Shown in pieces: positions 1 through 8,791 of a stretch of 64,000 nucleotides of DNA. The notes beneath the pieces were generated by a model. The model was not told the DNA's origin. It made no database searches and saw nothing but the letters and a program-made list of their open reading frames with translations. Source of the DNA: Paenibacillus harenae (GTDB lineage Bacteria > Bacillota > Bacilli > Paenibacillales > Paenibacillaceae); NCBI RefSeq assembly GCF_030812415.1, contig NZ_JAUSST010000003.1, positions 972,163-1,036,162 of the forward strand. Reading direction: 5' to 3'. Numbering within the stretch: the first letter of the stretch is position 1; the number at the start of each line of letters is the position of its first letter. A program made the translations under genes and the position numbers.

Positions 1-1047
1 TTTGCCGATGGCCTCGGTCAGCTCTGGCATTGCGAACAAGCCGACAGCGAGCGTACCCAGACTGCCGCTAATGCCGTGCACCGCGAACGCGCCGACGGGA
101 TCGTCGATTTGCTTCCTCTCCAGCCATTCCGTTACGAGCACCATCGCGATGCCGCATACGGCGCCGATGCCGATCGCCGCGCCGTCGGATACGAAGGCGC
201 AACCGGCCGTAATGCCGACAAGACCGGCAAGCGAGCCGTTGATGACCATTGGCGGATCAGCCTTCTTGTAGCGGAACATTGTGAACAGAATGCAGGTTGC
301 GCCGCCAGCGGCGGCCGACAGCATCGTCGTAACGGCAATATGGCCGATTGCCGTGTTCGTTGCGCTAAGCGTACTGCCCGCATTGAAGCCGAACCAGCCG
401 AACCAGAGGATGAACGCGCCTACCGAGGCGAGCGGCAGATTGGAAGGCGGCACGATATTGACTTTGCCGTCAGCCATGAACTTGCCGATTCGCGGGCCGA
501 TGAAGATCGCGGCCGCAAGCGCCGAGAAGCCGCCAAGGGCGTGAATGACGGCGGAACCGGCGAAGTCGATCATGCCAAGCTTGCCGATAAAGCCGCTGCC
601 GGACCAGACCCAGTGGCCCGCGAGCGGGTAGATGATGCCGGTCATAGCGATCGTTAACAAAATATAAGCTCTAAAGTTGATTCTCTCGGCGACTGCGCCG
701 GAAACAATCGAAATAACGGCGATTACGAACGCGCACTGGAACAGCCAGTACGTTTCATGCGAAATATTCAACTGAATATGCGATAGGTCGCCATTCATAA
801 GGAAACCGGTCGTGCCGATGATACCGCCGGCATCCTTGCCGTACATAAAAGCAAAACCGATAAAATAAAAGACGAGTGCTCCGAACGCAATATCGACGAA
901 TACTTTCATAATGATGCTGACGGCGTTTTTCTGCCGGACGAAGCCTGCTTCGAGCAAGGCGAATCCGCCCTCCATAAGTAAAATCATCGCTGCCGTCAAA
1001 ACGACCCATATCGTATCAAGTCCCTTTGACAGTTCTATAACGTCCAT
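1..1047 (-). CDS. amtB: Ammonium transporter, Amt family (C-terminus cut by window edge)
   Basis: Carries NH4+/NH3 across the cytoplasmic membrane. About 349 residues are visible; the gene runs off the left edge. The protein opens with a helix containing LTAAMILLMEGGFALLEAG, then many hydrophobic helices and the GHWVW and FGWFGFNAGST stretches typical of Amt/Mep/Rh channels, and is still open at residue 349. The start at 1047 is preferred over the in-frame ATG at 1056 because a GGGGA ribosome site sits 7 bases before it. The upstream side holds a strong sigma-A-like promoter and a GlnR/TnrA-like palindrome, in keeping with nitrogen-limited expression. Any downstream glnK partner would lie outside the window. 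Family assignment is near certain; regulation is inferred. Confidence 0.95.
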   Translation of the reverse strand, partial: MDVIELSKGLDTIWVVLTAAMILLMEGGFALLEAGFVRQKNAVSIIMKVFVDIAFGALVFYFIGFAFMYGKDAGGIIGTTGFLMNGDLSHIQLNISHETYWLFQCAFVIAVISIVSGAVAERINFRAYILLTIAMTGIIYPLAGHWVWSGSGFIGKLGMIDFAGSAVIHALGGFSALAAAIFIGPRIGKFMADGKVNIVPPSNLPLASVGAFILWFGWFGFNAGSTLSATNTAIGHIAVTTMLSAAAGGATCILFTMFRYKKADPPMVINGSLAGLVGITAGCAFVSDGAAIGIGAVCGIAMVLVTEWLERKQIDDPVGAFAVHGISGSLGTLAVGLFAMPELTEAIGK

Positions 1048-1113
1048 TGTTGTCATCCCCGATCGTCATGTAATTCGTATTCGTTCTCTCTTTCTTCTCC
1101 TAATCCGTTCATC

Positions 1114-1143
1114 ATTATAAAGAGTAGGAGTTAACTATGTCAA
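1114..1143 (-). promoter_or_regulatory. Sigma-A-type promoter of amtB
   Basis: On the minus strand TTGACA (1138-1143) is followed after 18 bases by TATAAT (1114-1119). Both hexamers match consensus exactly. The start of transcription would fall near 1107, about 60 bases before the amtB start codon. Confidence 0.75.
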
Positions 1144-1151
1144 CGCCTCCA

Positions 1152-1168
1152 CGTTATGTTTCGTAACG
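1152..1168 (-). promoter_or_regulatory. GlnR/TnrA-like box upstream of amtB
   Basis: CGTTA-N7-TAACG has perfectly symmetric arms and matches the TGTNA-N7-TNACA consensus of GlnR/TnrA except at the outermost base on each side. Its centre lies about 53 bases upstream of the predicted transcription start, close to where TnrA activates Bacillus nitrogen genes. The match is imperfect, so this is a candidate. The rest of 1048-1349 holds the amtB promoter and a TATACT element at 1299-1304 that could serve liaF; I see no gene there. Confidence 0.45.
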
Positions 1169-1349
1169 CATGTCAGCTATTTATGGCGCGAAATGTGGAA
1201 AAAAGCCGTTTTTGCTCGACAAGTCGTAAGCAAACTCAGTCTCCAGACCGATTCACATTTCAATCGGCCGTCCCTTTTTATATAGCAGTGTCGTCCGTTA
1301 TACTAGAGCTATCACACTAAGGCGCAGTCTTGAAGGAGTTGGATAATGG

Positions 1350-2402
1350 ATGAACGGAAACTTTGTTGGACGATTGCTTACCGGGATCGTCATTATAGCG
1401 ATAGGCGTCATGTTTCTATTGAGACAGATGGGTCATGTAAGCTTCGATGTAGGAGAGGTGTTCTCCACGTACTGGCCGCTTATCCTCATTTTCTTCGGCA
1501 TTCAGGGATTAATCTCGAACGCCCGCCATCAGGGATCCGGTTGGTGGAACGGCATCGTGCTCATTATCGGATTCGTCTTCCTTGGCCGCAACCTCGATTG
1601 GTTCGATTGGTCGATCGGAGATATTATTCCTTACATTTGGCCGATTATTATTATCGTAGTGGGCTTCAAGATGCTTTGGAGGCCGAAGAGGAACTACACG
1701 CCGCCATCCGACGACTGGGAGCAGTACCGTCCTTTCTCGAACGATGAGGACGTGCCCCCGGCACCTCCGCTTCACCCGGATCCGACGAAAGGTCCGAATT
1801 TGAAGAAGGAAGATAAGCCTGAGACGATGCAGCATGACGATGATCAAGTGAGTTGGACCTCGGGCAGCACCGGCGCAGACTACGGGGAAGAGGCGCCGCC
1901 ATTCAAGAAGCCTTACAAGGATTGGAAGCAGGAGCATAAGCGCGCTTATAAAGAATGGAAGAAAGATATGAAGCACGGTCACCGCAAAGAGCATGTGGAG
2001 TGGTGGAATCATAGCGACAAAGGCGTGCAGAGTAGATCCGGCTTTATCGGCGATATTCATATCGGGCAAGATTATTGGGAGCTTAAACCGTTGAACGTAT
2101 CTCATTTCATCGGCGATACGATACTCGATCTGACGAAGGCCCAAGTAGCGAATGGGGAAACGAGAGTGACGATCTCCTCGTTCATCGGCGATGTGAAGGT
2201 ATACGTGCCGAACGATTACGAGATTGGCGTACAGGTCATTACGAGTTCCTTCATGGGCGATGTGAAAATACTGGATCAGAAGGAGGGCGGCATGTTCAAG
2301 AACATGAGCATTCAATCGCCTTCCTATACCGAATCGGACAAAAAAATCAAGCTGATCGTCAGCACCTTTATCGGCGATGTGCGCGTGACGAAGGTGGGGT
2401 AA
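1350..2402 (+). CDS. liaF: LiaF-like membrane modulator of the LiaRS system
   Basis: Predicted membrane protein that restrains the LiaS kinase and responds to cell-wall damage. Of 350 residues, the first ~110 contain four hydrophobic segments. A long charged, proline- and lysine-rich linker (about residues 112-228) follows, then a C-terminal beta-rich LiaF domain (about 229-350). That domain repeats a short motif five times: GFIGD, HFIGD, SFIGD, SFMGD and TFIGD. An AAGGAG site precedes two overlapping ATGs in different frames (1346 and 1350); only the 1350 frame gives the full protein. It is followed after 6 bases by the kinase and regulator genes, the usual liaF-liaS-liaR order. No liaI or liaH is present upstream. 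The linker is longer than I expect for the family. Confidence 0.9.
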   Translation: MNGNFVGRLLTGIVIIAIGVMFLLRQMGHVSFDVGEVFSTYWPLILIFFGIQGLISNARHQGSGWWNGIVLIIGFVFLGRNLDWFDWSIGDIIPYIWPIIIIVVGFKMLWRPKRNYTPPSDDWEQYRPFSNDEDVPPAPPLHPDPTKGPNLKKEDKPETMQHDDDQVSWTSGSTGADYGEEAPPFKKPYKDWKQEHKRAYKEWKKDMKHGHRKEHVEWWNHSDKGVQSRSGFIGDIHIGQDYWELKPLNVSHFIGDTILDLTKAQVANGETRVTISSFIGDVKVYVPNDYEIGVQVITSSFMGDVKILDQKEGGMFKNMSIQSPSYTESDKKIKLIVSTFIGDVRVTKVG

Positions 2403-2408
2403 GCGGGG

Positions 2409-3443
2409 ATGATGGTTCGTTTTCTGCGAAGCGGCAAGTGGGAGCTGATCTCGATGTTCGTAGCGGCATCGGTCGTTTCGTTCTTATTGGCCGCCCTTAC
2501 ATGGAGCGGATTAAAGCAAGGGACAACAATGACGGAAGCGCGCCTCGGAGCGGCATCCGTCTTCCTCCTTGTGAGCGCCGTATTCGGTTACTGGGCCGCA
2601 CAGCGAATCCAGAGGCGTATCGATACGCTTCATTTGTCGTTCAAGCAGGCTGCTAACGGCAATTATAGCGTTCGGATTACGGAGTTCGGCCATGTGTCGT
2701 TTAATGAGCTTTACCGAGAATTCAATGCGCTGGCGGAGCAGATGGAAGAGAAGATGAAATGGATCCAAATGGTCGGCGAGGAGCAGATCATGGAGGGGAC
2801 GCTCTCGAATGAGGCTGCCGTGCTCGAGGAGCGGAAGCGGCTTGCGCGCGACTTGCACGATACGGTCAGCCAGCAGTTGTTCGCCATTCATATGTGCGCC
2901 TCGTCGCTTCCTAAGCTGCAGCAGGTCGATCGCGAGCGTGCCGATTCGGTGATGGAGCAGCTCGTCCAGATGTCGAACACGGCGCAAAAACAGATGCGCA
3001 ACTTCATCGCGCAGCTCAGGCCGATGGAGTTGGAAGGCCGAACGCTTCAGGAGGCGCTTGACAAATGGTTTCCCGATTATTGCCGGCAAAATAATTTGCA
3101 GGGCGTGCTGGAATGGCGGATGAACGACGAGCTGTCCGAGGCGAAGGAGCATCAGCTGTTTCTTATTATTCAGGAAGCGATGGCGAATGTCGTGAAGCAT
3201 GCGGGAGCAAGTCTTTGCACGCTGACCCTTGCCGATACGGAACGGCAGGTCGTCATGAGCCTGCAGGATGACGGCGAGGGTTTCAAAGTCAGTGAAGTGA
3301 AGCGCGGCTCATACGGCTTGTCGACGATGCAGGAGAGGGCGCAGAAGCTGGGCGGCAATGCGGAAATACTGAGCAAGCCGGGCAGCGGAACGAGAGTGAA
3401 GGTGACAATTCCAACGATATGGCGGGGAGAGAACAAGAAATGA
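2409..3443 (+). CDS. liaS: LiaS-type sensor histidine kinase
   Basis: Sensor kinase of the NarL/LiaR branch, 344 residues. Two membrane helices lie close together (about 14-34 and 47-67) with almost no extracellular loop, as in intramembrane-sensing kinases that need a LiaF partner. A HAMP region follows, then the HisKA_3 dimerisation box RDLHDTVSQQ with phospho-accepting His150, and a HATPase domain with DDGEGF and GSYGLSTM. The start ATG at 2409 follows a GCGGGG site; a second ATG at 2412 is equally possible. The stop overlaps the start of liaR in ATGA, so the two are translationally coupled. It would phosphorylate the adjacent response regulator on cell-envelope stress. Confidence 0.93.
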   Translation: MMVRFLRSGKWELISMFVAASVVSFLLAALTWSGLKQGTTMTEARLGAASVFLLVSAVFGYWAAQRIQRRIDTLHLSFKQAANGNYSVRITEFGHVSFNELYREFNALAEQMEEKMKWIQMVGEEQIMEGTLSNEAAVLEERKRLARDLHDTVSQQLFAIHMCASSLPKLQQVDRERADSVMEQLVQMSNTAQKQMRNFIAQLRPMELEGRTLQEALDKWFPDYCRQNNLQGVLEWRMNDELSEAKEHQLFLIIQEAMANVVKHAGASLCTLTLADTERQVVMSLQDDGEGFKVSEVKRGSYGLSTMQERAQKLGGNAEILSKPGSGTRVKVTIPTIWRGENKK

Positions 3444-4105
3444 GCGCATTGGACACGATTAAAATCATGATCGTTGACGATCACGATATGGTGAGAACGG
3501 GACTGCGAACGTACTTGATGCTGGAGCCGAAGTTTGAAGTGATCGCAGAAGCGGGCAGCGGGCAAGATGCATTGAATGTACTCGGAGGCAGAACGCAGGA
3601 GACGATGCCGGATATGATCCTGATGGATTTGATGATGCCGGGCATGGACGGTATCGAGACGACGAGAGCGGTATTGGCCAAGCATCCGCATATCAAGATC
3701 GTCATGCTGACAAGCTTTCTGGAAGATGACAAGGTGTACGGGGCGATCGAAGCGGGGGCGACCAGCTATGTATTGAAGACGGTGTCTTCCGAGGAGCTCA
3801 TCTATGCGCTTGGCGCAGCTTTCAAAGGCATGCCGGTCATGACGGCGGACGTCTCGCAAGCGCTAACGAGAGGATTGCGTCAACGGACGGCTCAATCCGG
3901 GGATGAGGGCCTTACCGAACGCGAGAAGGAAGTGCTGCTGCTCATTGCCGACGGTCAATCCAATAAGGAGATTGCCGAGGAGCTTCATATTAGCATCAAA
4001 ACGGTCAAGACGCACGTCAGCAATCTGTTGATGAAATGCGAGCTTGAGGATCGCACGCAGCTGGCGGTACTGGCGCATCGCAAAGGCTGGGCGAAGCGCG
4101 CCTAA
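3440..4105 (+). CDS. liaR: LiaR-type response regulator (NarL/FixJ family)
   Basis: DNA-binding regulator of 221 residues. The receiver domain (1-120) has the acidic pair DD13-14, phospho-acceptor Asp63 in MDLMMPGMDG and a conserved Lys in VLKTVS. A LuxR-type helix-turn-helix (about 150-215) contains LTEREKEVLLLIADG and the recognition stretch ISIKTVKTHVSNL. The start at 3440 is chosen over an upstream in-frame ATG at 3419 because GGGGAG lies 10 bases before it and the protein then begins at the first receiver strand. It overlaps the liaS stop. As the last gene of liaFSR, it probably controls envelope-stress genes outside this window. The operon upstream region may be autoregulated, but I could not define a LiaR box. 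Confidence 0.93.
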   Translation: MSALDTIKIMIVDDHDMVRTGLRTYLMLEPKFEVIAEAGSGQDALNVLGGRTQETMPDMILMDLMMPGMDGIETTRAVLAKHPHIKIVMLTSFLEDDKVYGAIEAGATSYVLKTVSSEELIYALGAAFKGMPVMTADVSQALTRGLRQRTAQSGDEGLTEREKEVLLLIADGQSNKEIAEELHISIKTVKTHVSNLLMKCELEDRTQLAVLAHRKGWAKRA

Positions 4106-4198
4106 GACACATAATATGGAGAATGGCGGTTATACTACCTGTTAATGTACTGAAGCTGCGATTGTAAGGCAGACGCAAGCGCAAAGGAGTAGACCGTC

Positions 4199-4606
4199 AT
4201 GAAATTCATTGCGTCATCGATAGAGTCCAAGGAGCAGAACTTCAATGAAGCCAGAGCCGTTCTGGACCAGCATCAATTTACATTGGGAGGCAACTGGGAA
4301 TATAGAAGCGGCTCCTTCGACCGAGCATTGGATGAATCGCATAAAGTATGGCTTCGTATTCCGTTCGATATCGTAAACGGCTATATCGATAGCGAAACCA
4401 CGGAGAACGATGCGACGATTAGGCTGGGCAAGCCTTATGTGCTCAAGCATCTCTACCAAGAGGGCAACGATCCCGAAGCTTCGATTAGAGCGTTCGGCGC
4501 GATGTTCGACCAGTTTCAATCGCCGTCGAACCCCGATGCCCCAATCGAGGACCGCTGGATTACGCGCGCGAAGCAAGCGATAACCGAGGTCGAGGGGTTA
4601 TTTTAA
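4199..4606 (+). CDS. YugN-like family protein
   Basis: A 135-residue soluble protein resembling Bacillus YugN, a small family of unknown function. Visible features are the opening MKFIASSIESKEQNF, an acidic and aromatic middle (WLRIPFDIVNGYID) and LGKPYVLKHLYQEGND, which I recognise from YugN-like proteins. There is no signal peptide or membrane helix. AAGGAG lies 10 bases before the ATG. The gene stands alone between liaR and htrA, about 90 bases after liaR, and is followed by its own terminator. Family membership is fairly secure; no biochemical role can be given. Confidence 0.8.
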   Translation: MKFIASSIESKEQNFNEARAVLDQHQFTLGGNWEYRSGSFDRALDESHKVWLRIPFDIVNGYIDSETTENDATIRLGKPYVLKHLYQEGNDPEASIRAFGAMFDQFQSPSNPDAPIEDRWITRAKQAITEVEGLF

Positions 4607-4625
4607 AAATCGAATGAAAGCAATA

Positions 4626-4662
4626 AAAAGCGCTCTCTTTGCATGAAGAGTGCGTTTTTTTA
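4626..4662 (+). terminator. Terminator after the YugN-like gene
   Basis: A GC-containing hairpin (GCGCTCT paired with AGAGTGCG) is followed by a run of T, 20 bases after the stop codon. Confidence 0.75.
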
Positions 4663-4792
4663 TTTTTGTTTAAATTCCTTTTAATATTGTTTTAAGGTAG
4701 AATGTGCATGATAGAACTAAATCAACGAGCTCGCCTCTAACGGAAAACGAAAGATGAGGCATGAACGATATTTTTCAAGGAGGCTTATCACG

Positions 4793-6451
4793 ATGGACGA
4801 CCAAAACAACAAAAAAGGCTATGATGATTTTTTTCGCGAACATAATGACGAGCAGCAGGACGCAAGCGGAAGAAATGAGCAAGATCAGTATGAAGCGGAG
4901 CCGGTAACTTCGGACCTTCCCGAACAGACGGCTAAGCCTTCCTACTATTATTCGTATGGGCCATTCAAAGCTGGCGCGCAGTCGGATTCCTCGCAGCCTA
5001 ACCGTTATCAATCAACGACTCCGCAGTCGCAGCCGGAGCAAGGTTATAGTCATGCGAGCCCGGTGCAGGATGCTGGCGACACGTCATATGCGGTATCCGA
5101 TGATGACGCTAACGTTACGGTTTCGCAGCCCGTGCAGCAACAGATTCGTCCGTTTACTCCGACAGGGGTGGGGAACAAAGGTCCTTGGACTGTAAGAGAA
5201 CCGAAGCGCACCTCCTTCAAAGCGATGTTCGCTTCGTTCCTGGCCGGCGTCGTTCTTGTCGGCGGACTTATGTGGACGGCGGATACTCGTAACTGGTTCA
5301 CTTCGGATCAAGTGCAAGCTACCGTGAAGGAATCGAATGGCAGCGGAACTACAGCGGGAGCGGGAAGCACGGGGGGCGGTTCTGCTACAACGGCTGGCGC
5401 TCCGTCGGCCGATGTCGCCGGACTGTTCGAAACGGCAAGCCCGGCGGTCGTGAAGATCGAGACGTTCACGAAAGTATCGAACGGCGGCGGTAGCATGTTA
5501 GACGATTCGTTCTTCCGTCAGTTCTTCGGCAATGACTTCCCTGGTACGGAACAGCAGGAGGAGCAAGGCACGGAAGATCAAATGCAGCAGACGGGTATCG
5601 GCACAGGCTTCTTCTTCGACAAGACCGGCTACATTCTGACGAATCAGCACGTTGTCGGCGAGTCGGACAAAATCGAAGTCATTGTTCAAGGCTACGACAA
5701 ACCGTTTACGGCTGAGCTGCTCGGTTCAAGCTATGATTTGGACCTTGCGGTTCTTAAAGTAACAGGCGAGAATAATAAAGATTTCCCGACATTGCCGCTC
5801 GGCAGCTCCGAAGACATTAATATCGGCGATACGGTCGTCGCGATCGGCAATCCGTACGGCTTCGATCACACGGTAACCGTTGGCGTGCTTAGCGCCAAGG
5901 AACGTCCGATCGATATTCAAGATACGCAAGGCGAGCGCAACTATGAGCATTTGCTGCAGACAGACGCTTCGATTAATCCGGGCAACTCCGGCGGACCGCT
6001 GCTGAATCTGGAGGGCGAAGTCGTAGGCATCAATACGGCGGTAAGCTCCCAGGCGCAAGGTATTGGCTTCGCAATTCCGACGAGCACGATCCAAGAGGTG
6101 CTTGAAAGCCTGAAGAGCAACGTGGAAATTCCGAAGGAAGCCGTTCCATTCATTGGAGCTGAGCTGTCCGATGTGACCGAGGAAATTGCCAAACAGCTTG
6201 GTCTTAGCAAAGCCGAAGGTTCGATCGTTCGCAACGTGTACTACAAATCGCCTGCGCATGTGGCGGGGATCCAGCAGTATGACGTTATCGTGGGCATCGG
6301 AGGCAAGAAATACAGCAATACGCAGTCGTTGATCGATGCGATCAAGAAACAGAAGGTTGATGACAAAGTGCAGATGAATATTATCCGCCAAGGCAAAGAG
6401 CAAAACATCGAAGTCGTCATCGGCGACAAAAATAAATTCGTTACAGAGTAA
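4793..6451 (+). CDS. htrA: HtrA/DegP-type membrane-anchored serine protease
   Basis: Quality-control protease that degrades misfolded proteins at the cell surface, 552 residues. About 140 hydrophilic, Gln/Ser-rich cytoplasmic residues precede one membrane helix (about 143-165) and a Gly/Ser/Thr linker. The trypsin-like domain has catalytic His286 (NQHVVG), Asp317 (YDLDLAVL) and Ser399 (GNSGGPLL). A C-terminal PDZ domain spans about 455-550. The ATG at 4793 has AAGGAGG in front; an upstream in-frame ATG at 4754 lacks a ribosome site. It is followed by a terminator and then a two-component system. In other bacteria htrA genes sit beside and are controlled by such systems (CssRS in Bacillus, MprAB in mycobacteria), so the pairing is probably functional. 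Confidence 0.95.
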   Translation: MDDQNNKKGYDDFFREHNDEQQDASGRNEQDQYEAEPVTSDLPEQTAKPSYYYSYGPFKAGAQSDSSQPNRYQSTTPQSQPEQGYSHASPVQDAGDTSYAVSDDDANVTVSQPVQQQIRPFTPTGVGNKGPWTVREPKRTSFKAMFASFLAGVVLVGGLMWTADTRNWFTSDQVQATVKESNGSGTTAGAGSTGGGSATTAGAPSADVAGLFETASPAVVKIETFTKVSNGGGSMLDDSFFRQFFGNDFPGTEQQEEQGTEDQMQQTGIGTGFFFDKTGYILTNQHVVGESDKIEVIVQGYDKPFTAELLGSSYDLDLAVLKVTGENNKDFPTLPLGSSEDINIGDTVVAIGNPYGFDHTVTVGVLSAKERPIDIQDTQGERNYEHLLQTDASINPGNSGGPLLNLEGEVVGINTAVSSQAQGIGFAIPTSTIQEVLESLKSNVEIPKEAVPFIGAELSDVTEEIAKQLGLSKAEGSIVRNVYYKSPAHVAGIQQYDVIVGIGGKKYSNTQSLIDAIKKQKVDDKVQMNIIRQGKEQNIEVVIGDKNKFVTE

Positions 6452-6466
6452 GCAAGCATTGCAAAT

Positions 6467-6498
6467 AAAGCGCAGAGCCTTATAATCTCTGCGCTTTT
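6467..6498 (+). terminator. Terminator between htrA and the two-component genes
   Basis: AAAGCGCAGAG and CTCTGCGCTTTT form a perfect 11-bp stem with a 9-base loop and a T run. Only about 26 bases separate it from the regulator start codon, so there is little room for a separate promoter. Confidence 0.85.
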
Positions 6499-6524
6499 TG
6501 CTGCATTAGAAGAGGAGAATGAAG

Positions 6525-7220
6525 ATGAGTAGACAACATATTGTAGTCGTTGACGACGATGACAAAATCATTTCGTTATTGCGTAGAAGCTTAGCATTCG
6601 AGGGTTATGAGGTCACAACCGCATCGAATGGCGCGGAAGGATTGAAGACGCTTCTGACAGCAGACCCGGATCTGCTCATATTGGATGTCATGATGCCGCA
6701 GATAGACGGCTGGGAAGTATGCAGACGGGTACGGGAGGGCGGCAGCGCCGTGCCGATTCTGATGCTGACGGCGAAGGATGATATTAATGATCGCGTTCGG
6801 GGGCTGGATCTTGGAGCGGACGATTACTTGGTCAAGCCGTTCGCACTGGAGGAGCTGCTCGCCCGTGTACGCGCCTTGCTGCGCCGTAAGTCGGACAAGC
6901 TGGAGGAGCAGGGCAACCAGCTCGTCTATGAGGATCTTGCGCTTGATATGGATGCCCGCGAGGCGATTCGCGCAAGCCGCCGCATCGAGCTAACGAGCAA
7001 GGAGTATGATCTGTTGCTGCTCTTCATGCAGAACCCGCGGCGCGTGCTGACGCGCGACTCCATTATGGAGAAGATATGGGGTTACGACTTTAGCGGCGAA
7101 TCGAACGTGCTTGAGGTATATATTGCGATGCTCCGCCAAAAAGTTGAAGAGGGCGGAGGAAGCAGGCTAATCCAGACGGTTCGCGGCACCGGCTATGTGT
7201 TGCGCGGAGAGGCAGGTTAA
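6525..7220 (+). CDS. OmpR/PhoB-family response regulator, partner of the following kinase
   Basis: Response regulator of 231 residues. The receiver has DDDD10-13, phospho-acceptor Asp54 in LILDVMMPQIDGWE and Lys in YLVKPFALEEL. A winged-helix DNA-binding domain (about 130-230) contains LTSKEYDLLLLF and the closing TVRGTGYVLR. Of two in-frame ATGs (6519, 6525), the second is preferred because GAGGAG is only one base from the first but seven from the second. The stop lies 4 bases before the kinase. Sequence and context (directly after htrA) resemble MprA/CssR-type regulators of envelope proteolysis, but I cannot name an exact orthologue. Transcription may depend on read-through from htrA. Confidence 0.9.
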   Translation: MSRQHIVVVDDDDKIISLLRRSLAFEGYEVTTASNGAEGLKTLLTADPDLLILDVMMPQIDGWEVCRRVREGGSAVPILMLTAKDDINDRVRGLDLGADDYLVKPFALEELLARVRALLRRKSDKLEEQGNQLVYEDLALDMDAREAIRASRRIELTSKEYDLLLLFMQNPRRVLTRDSIMEKIWGYDFSGESNVLEVYIAMLRQKVEEGGGSRLIQTVRGTGYVLRGEAG

Positions 7221-7224
7221 CGCT

Positions 7225-8751
7225 ATGTCCATCCGTCTTCGCCTTACGCTATGGTACTCCGGCTTGCTCGCCGGAACGCTCATCGCGGTAGGGCTGATCG
7301 TCTATTTATTCGTCAATTGGAACACGTACGCCGAAGCGAAGGCGCAGCTTAAGGAGCAGAACAGTACCATTGTGATACAGCCTACGGTAAACTTTTTGGA
7401 GGGTGAATGGGATTTTCAAGTTGGCCGCGTGGGCAGAGGTCCTGATAAAAAGGATATCTATATGCAAATTGTAAGCTATAAAGACGGTGCGGTAAGGCAG
7501 GAGAATTTACTCTACGATTTGAGTACGATTATTCCATATCCCGAGGCTGACAAAAAACCGAAGGAAGGCTTCCGTAAAGTAAAAGTCACAATAAATGACG
7601 ACAAATTCGATATGCTTACCTACCAACGCCCTATCGCCCTTGAAGATGGCAAGTTAATCGGAATAATGCAGCTCGCTGTGTTTTCCTATAATGAGGAAAA
7701 GTTTCTAGCAGGACTTCGAACTATTCTTATTTTTTCCTCCTTGTTCGTCGTCCTCATTGCCTTCACGGTCGGTCTGTTCATCGCTCGTCAGGCGCTGCGG
7801 CCAATCGAACGCGTTATTCGAGCGACGGAGCAGATCGAGAAAGGCTCGGAGCTGAATATGCGAATACCGGCTGCCGAATCCAATGATGAGATCGGCAGGC
7901 TCGTTCATACGCTTAATATGATGCTCTCCCGAATAGAGTTAGCTTATAACGAGCTCGATGAGTCCTATAAGGCACAGCGAAGGTTTGTGTCTGACGCATC
8001 GCATGAGCTTCGTACGCCGCTCACGACCATTCGCGGTAATATTGATCTGCTCGATCGCATGTGGACGCGTATCAAGGAAACGAACCCTGATAAAGGTAGC
8101 GGAGAGTGGCTGCCGTTCGATATGGAGCATTGGGATATGTCGCGCGAAGCGATGAGCGACATATCGGCAGAAACGAAGCGGATGAGCACGCTCGTGAATG
8201 ATTTGCTTGCTCTGGCGAGGGCGGATGCCGGCTATGTGATGGAGAAGGAGCATTTAGCGCTTCTGCCCATCGCTGAGGAGGTTGCCCGCAGGGCGCAGCT
8301 GCTGCCGCGGACCGCGGAATGGCGTATAGGCGATCTGTCGGCTCTGGAAGGCGTATGCGTTAGAGGAAATCATGATTATTTGCAGCAGCTGCTGTTCATT
8401 TTCATTGAAAATGCCTTTAAGTATACGGAACGCGGTCATATCGAGCTTGGCGCTTTGCAAGGCGACGGACAAATCGGAATTACGGTTGAGGATACCGGCA
8501 TCGGCATGAACCCTGACGAGATTCCGCATATATTCGACCGCTTCTATCGGGCAGACGAATCGCGTGGCGTTACGGTCGGAACGGGGCTTGGCTTATCGAT
8601 TGCCAAGTGGATTATCGACGAGCACCAAGGCTCCGTAGAAGTAACCACGCGCGAAGGCCAAGGGACGAAGTTTACGATATGGCTGCCGATAGCCTTTTCC
8701 GGGAAGGCTCCTTCGACTATAATAGAAGGAACGGATCATTTAATACAGTAG
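7225..8751 (+). CDS. Membrane sensor histidine kinase
   Basis: Sensor kinase of 508 residues and probable partner of the regulator just upstream. One helix near 8-30 and a second near 165-190 enclose an extracellular domain of about 135 residues rich in lysine and charged residues. HAMP follows, then HisKA with phospho-accepting His260 in SDASHELRTPLTTIRGN, and HATPase motifs N (FIENAFKYT), G1 (EDTGIGM), F (IFDRFYRAD) and G2 (GTGLGLSI). A weak ribosome site lies inside the end of the regulator gene, fitting translational coupling. Located after htrA, it may sense misfolded secreted protein or envelope stress; the extracellular domain gives no direct clue. Confidence 0.9.
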   Translation: MSIRLRLTLWYSGLLAGTLIAVGLIVYLFVNWNTYAEAKAQLKEQNSTIVIQPTVNFLEGEWDFQVGRVGRGPDKKDIYMQIVSYKDGAVRQENLLYDLSTIIPYPEADKKPKEGFRKVKVTINDDKFDMLTYQRPIALEDGKLIGIMQLAVFSYNEEKFLAGLRTILIFSSLFVVLIAFTVGLFIARQALRPIERVIRATEQIEKGSELNMRIPAAESNDEIGRLVHTLNMMLSRIELAYNELDESYKAQRRFVSDASHELRTPLTTIRGNIDLLDRMWTRIKETNPDKGSGEWLPFDMEHWDMSREAMSDISAETKRMSTLVNDLLALARADAGYVMEKEHLALLPIAEEVARRAQLLPRTAEWRIGDLSALEGVCVRGNHDYLQQLLFIFIENAFKYTERGHIELGALQGDGQIGITVEDTGIGMNPDEIPHIFDRFYRADESRGVTVGTGLGLSIAKWIIDEHQGSVEVTTREGQGTKFTIWLPIAFSGKAPSTIIEGTDHLIQ

Positions 8752-8791
8752 TTCTAATAAGGCGTATCCGGTAAGAAAGCAGGTGCAATAG

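Noticed and set aside
1509..2315. 268-codon minus-strand ORF opposite liaF
   Set aside because: Antisense to a gene with clear family motifs; no start signals and a composition typical of a shadow frame. Many similar shadow frames elsewhere were left out for the same reason.
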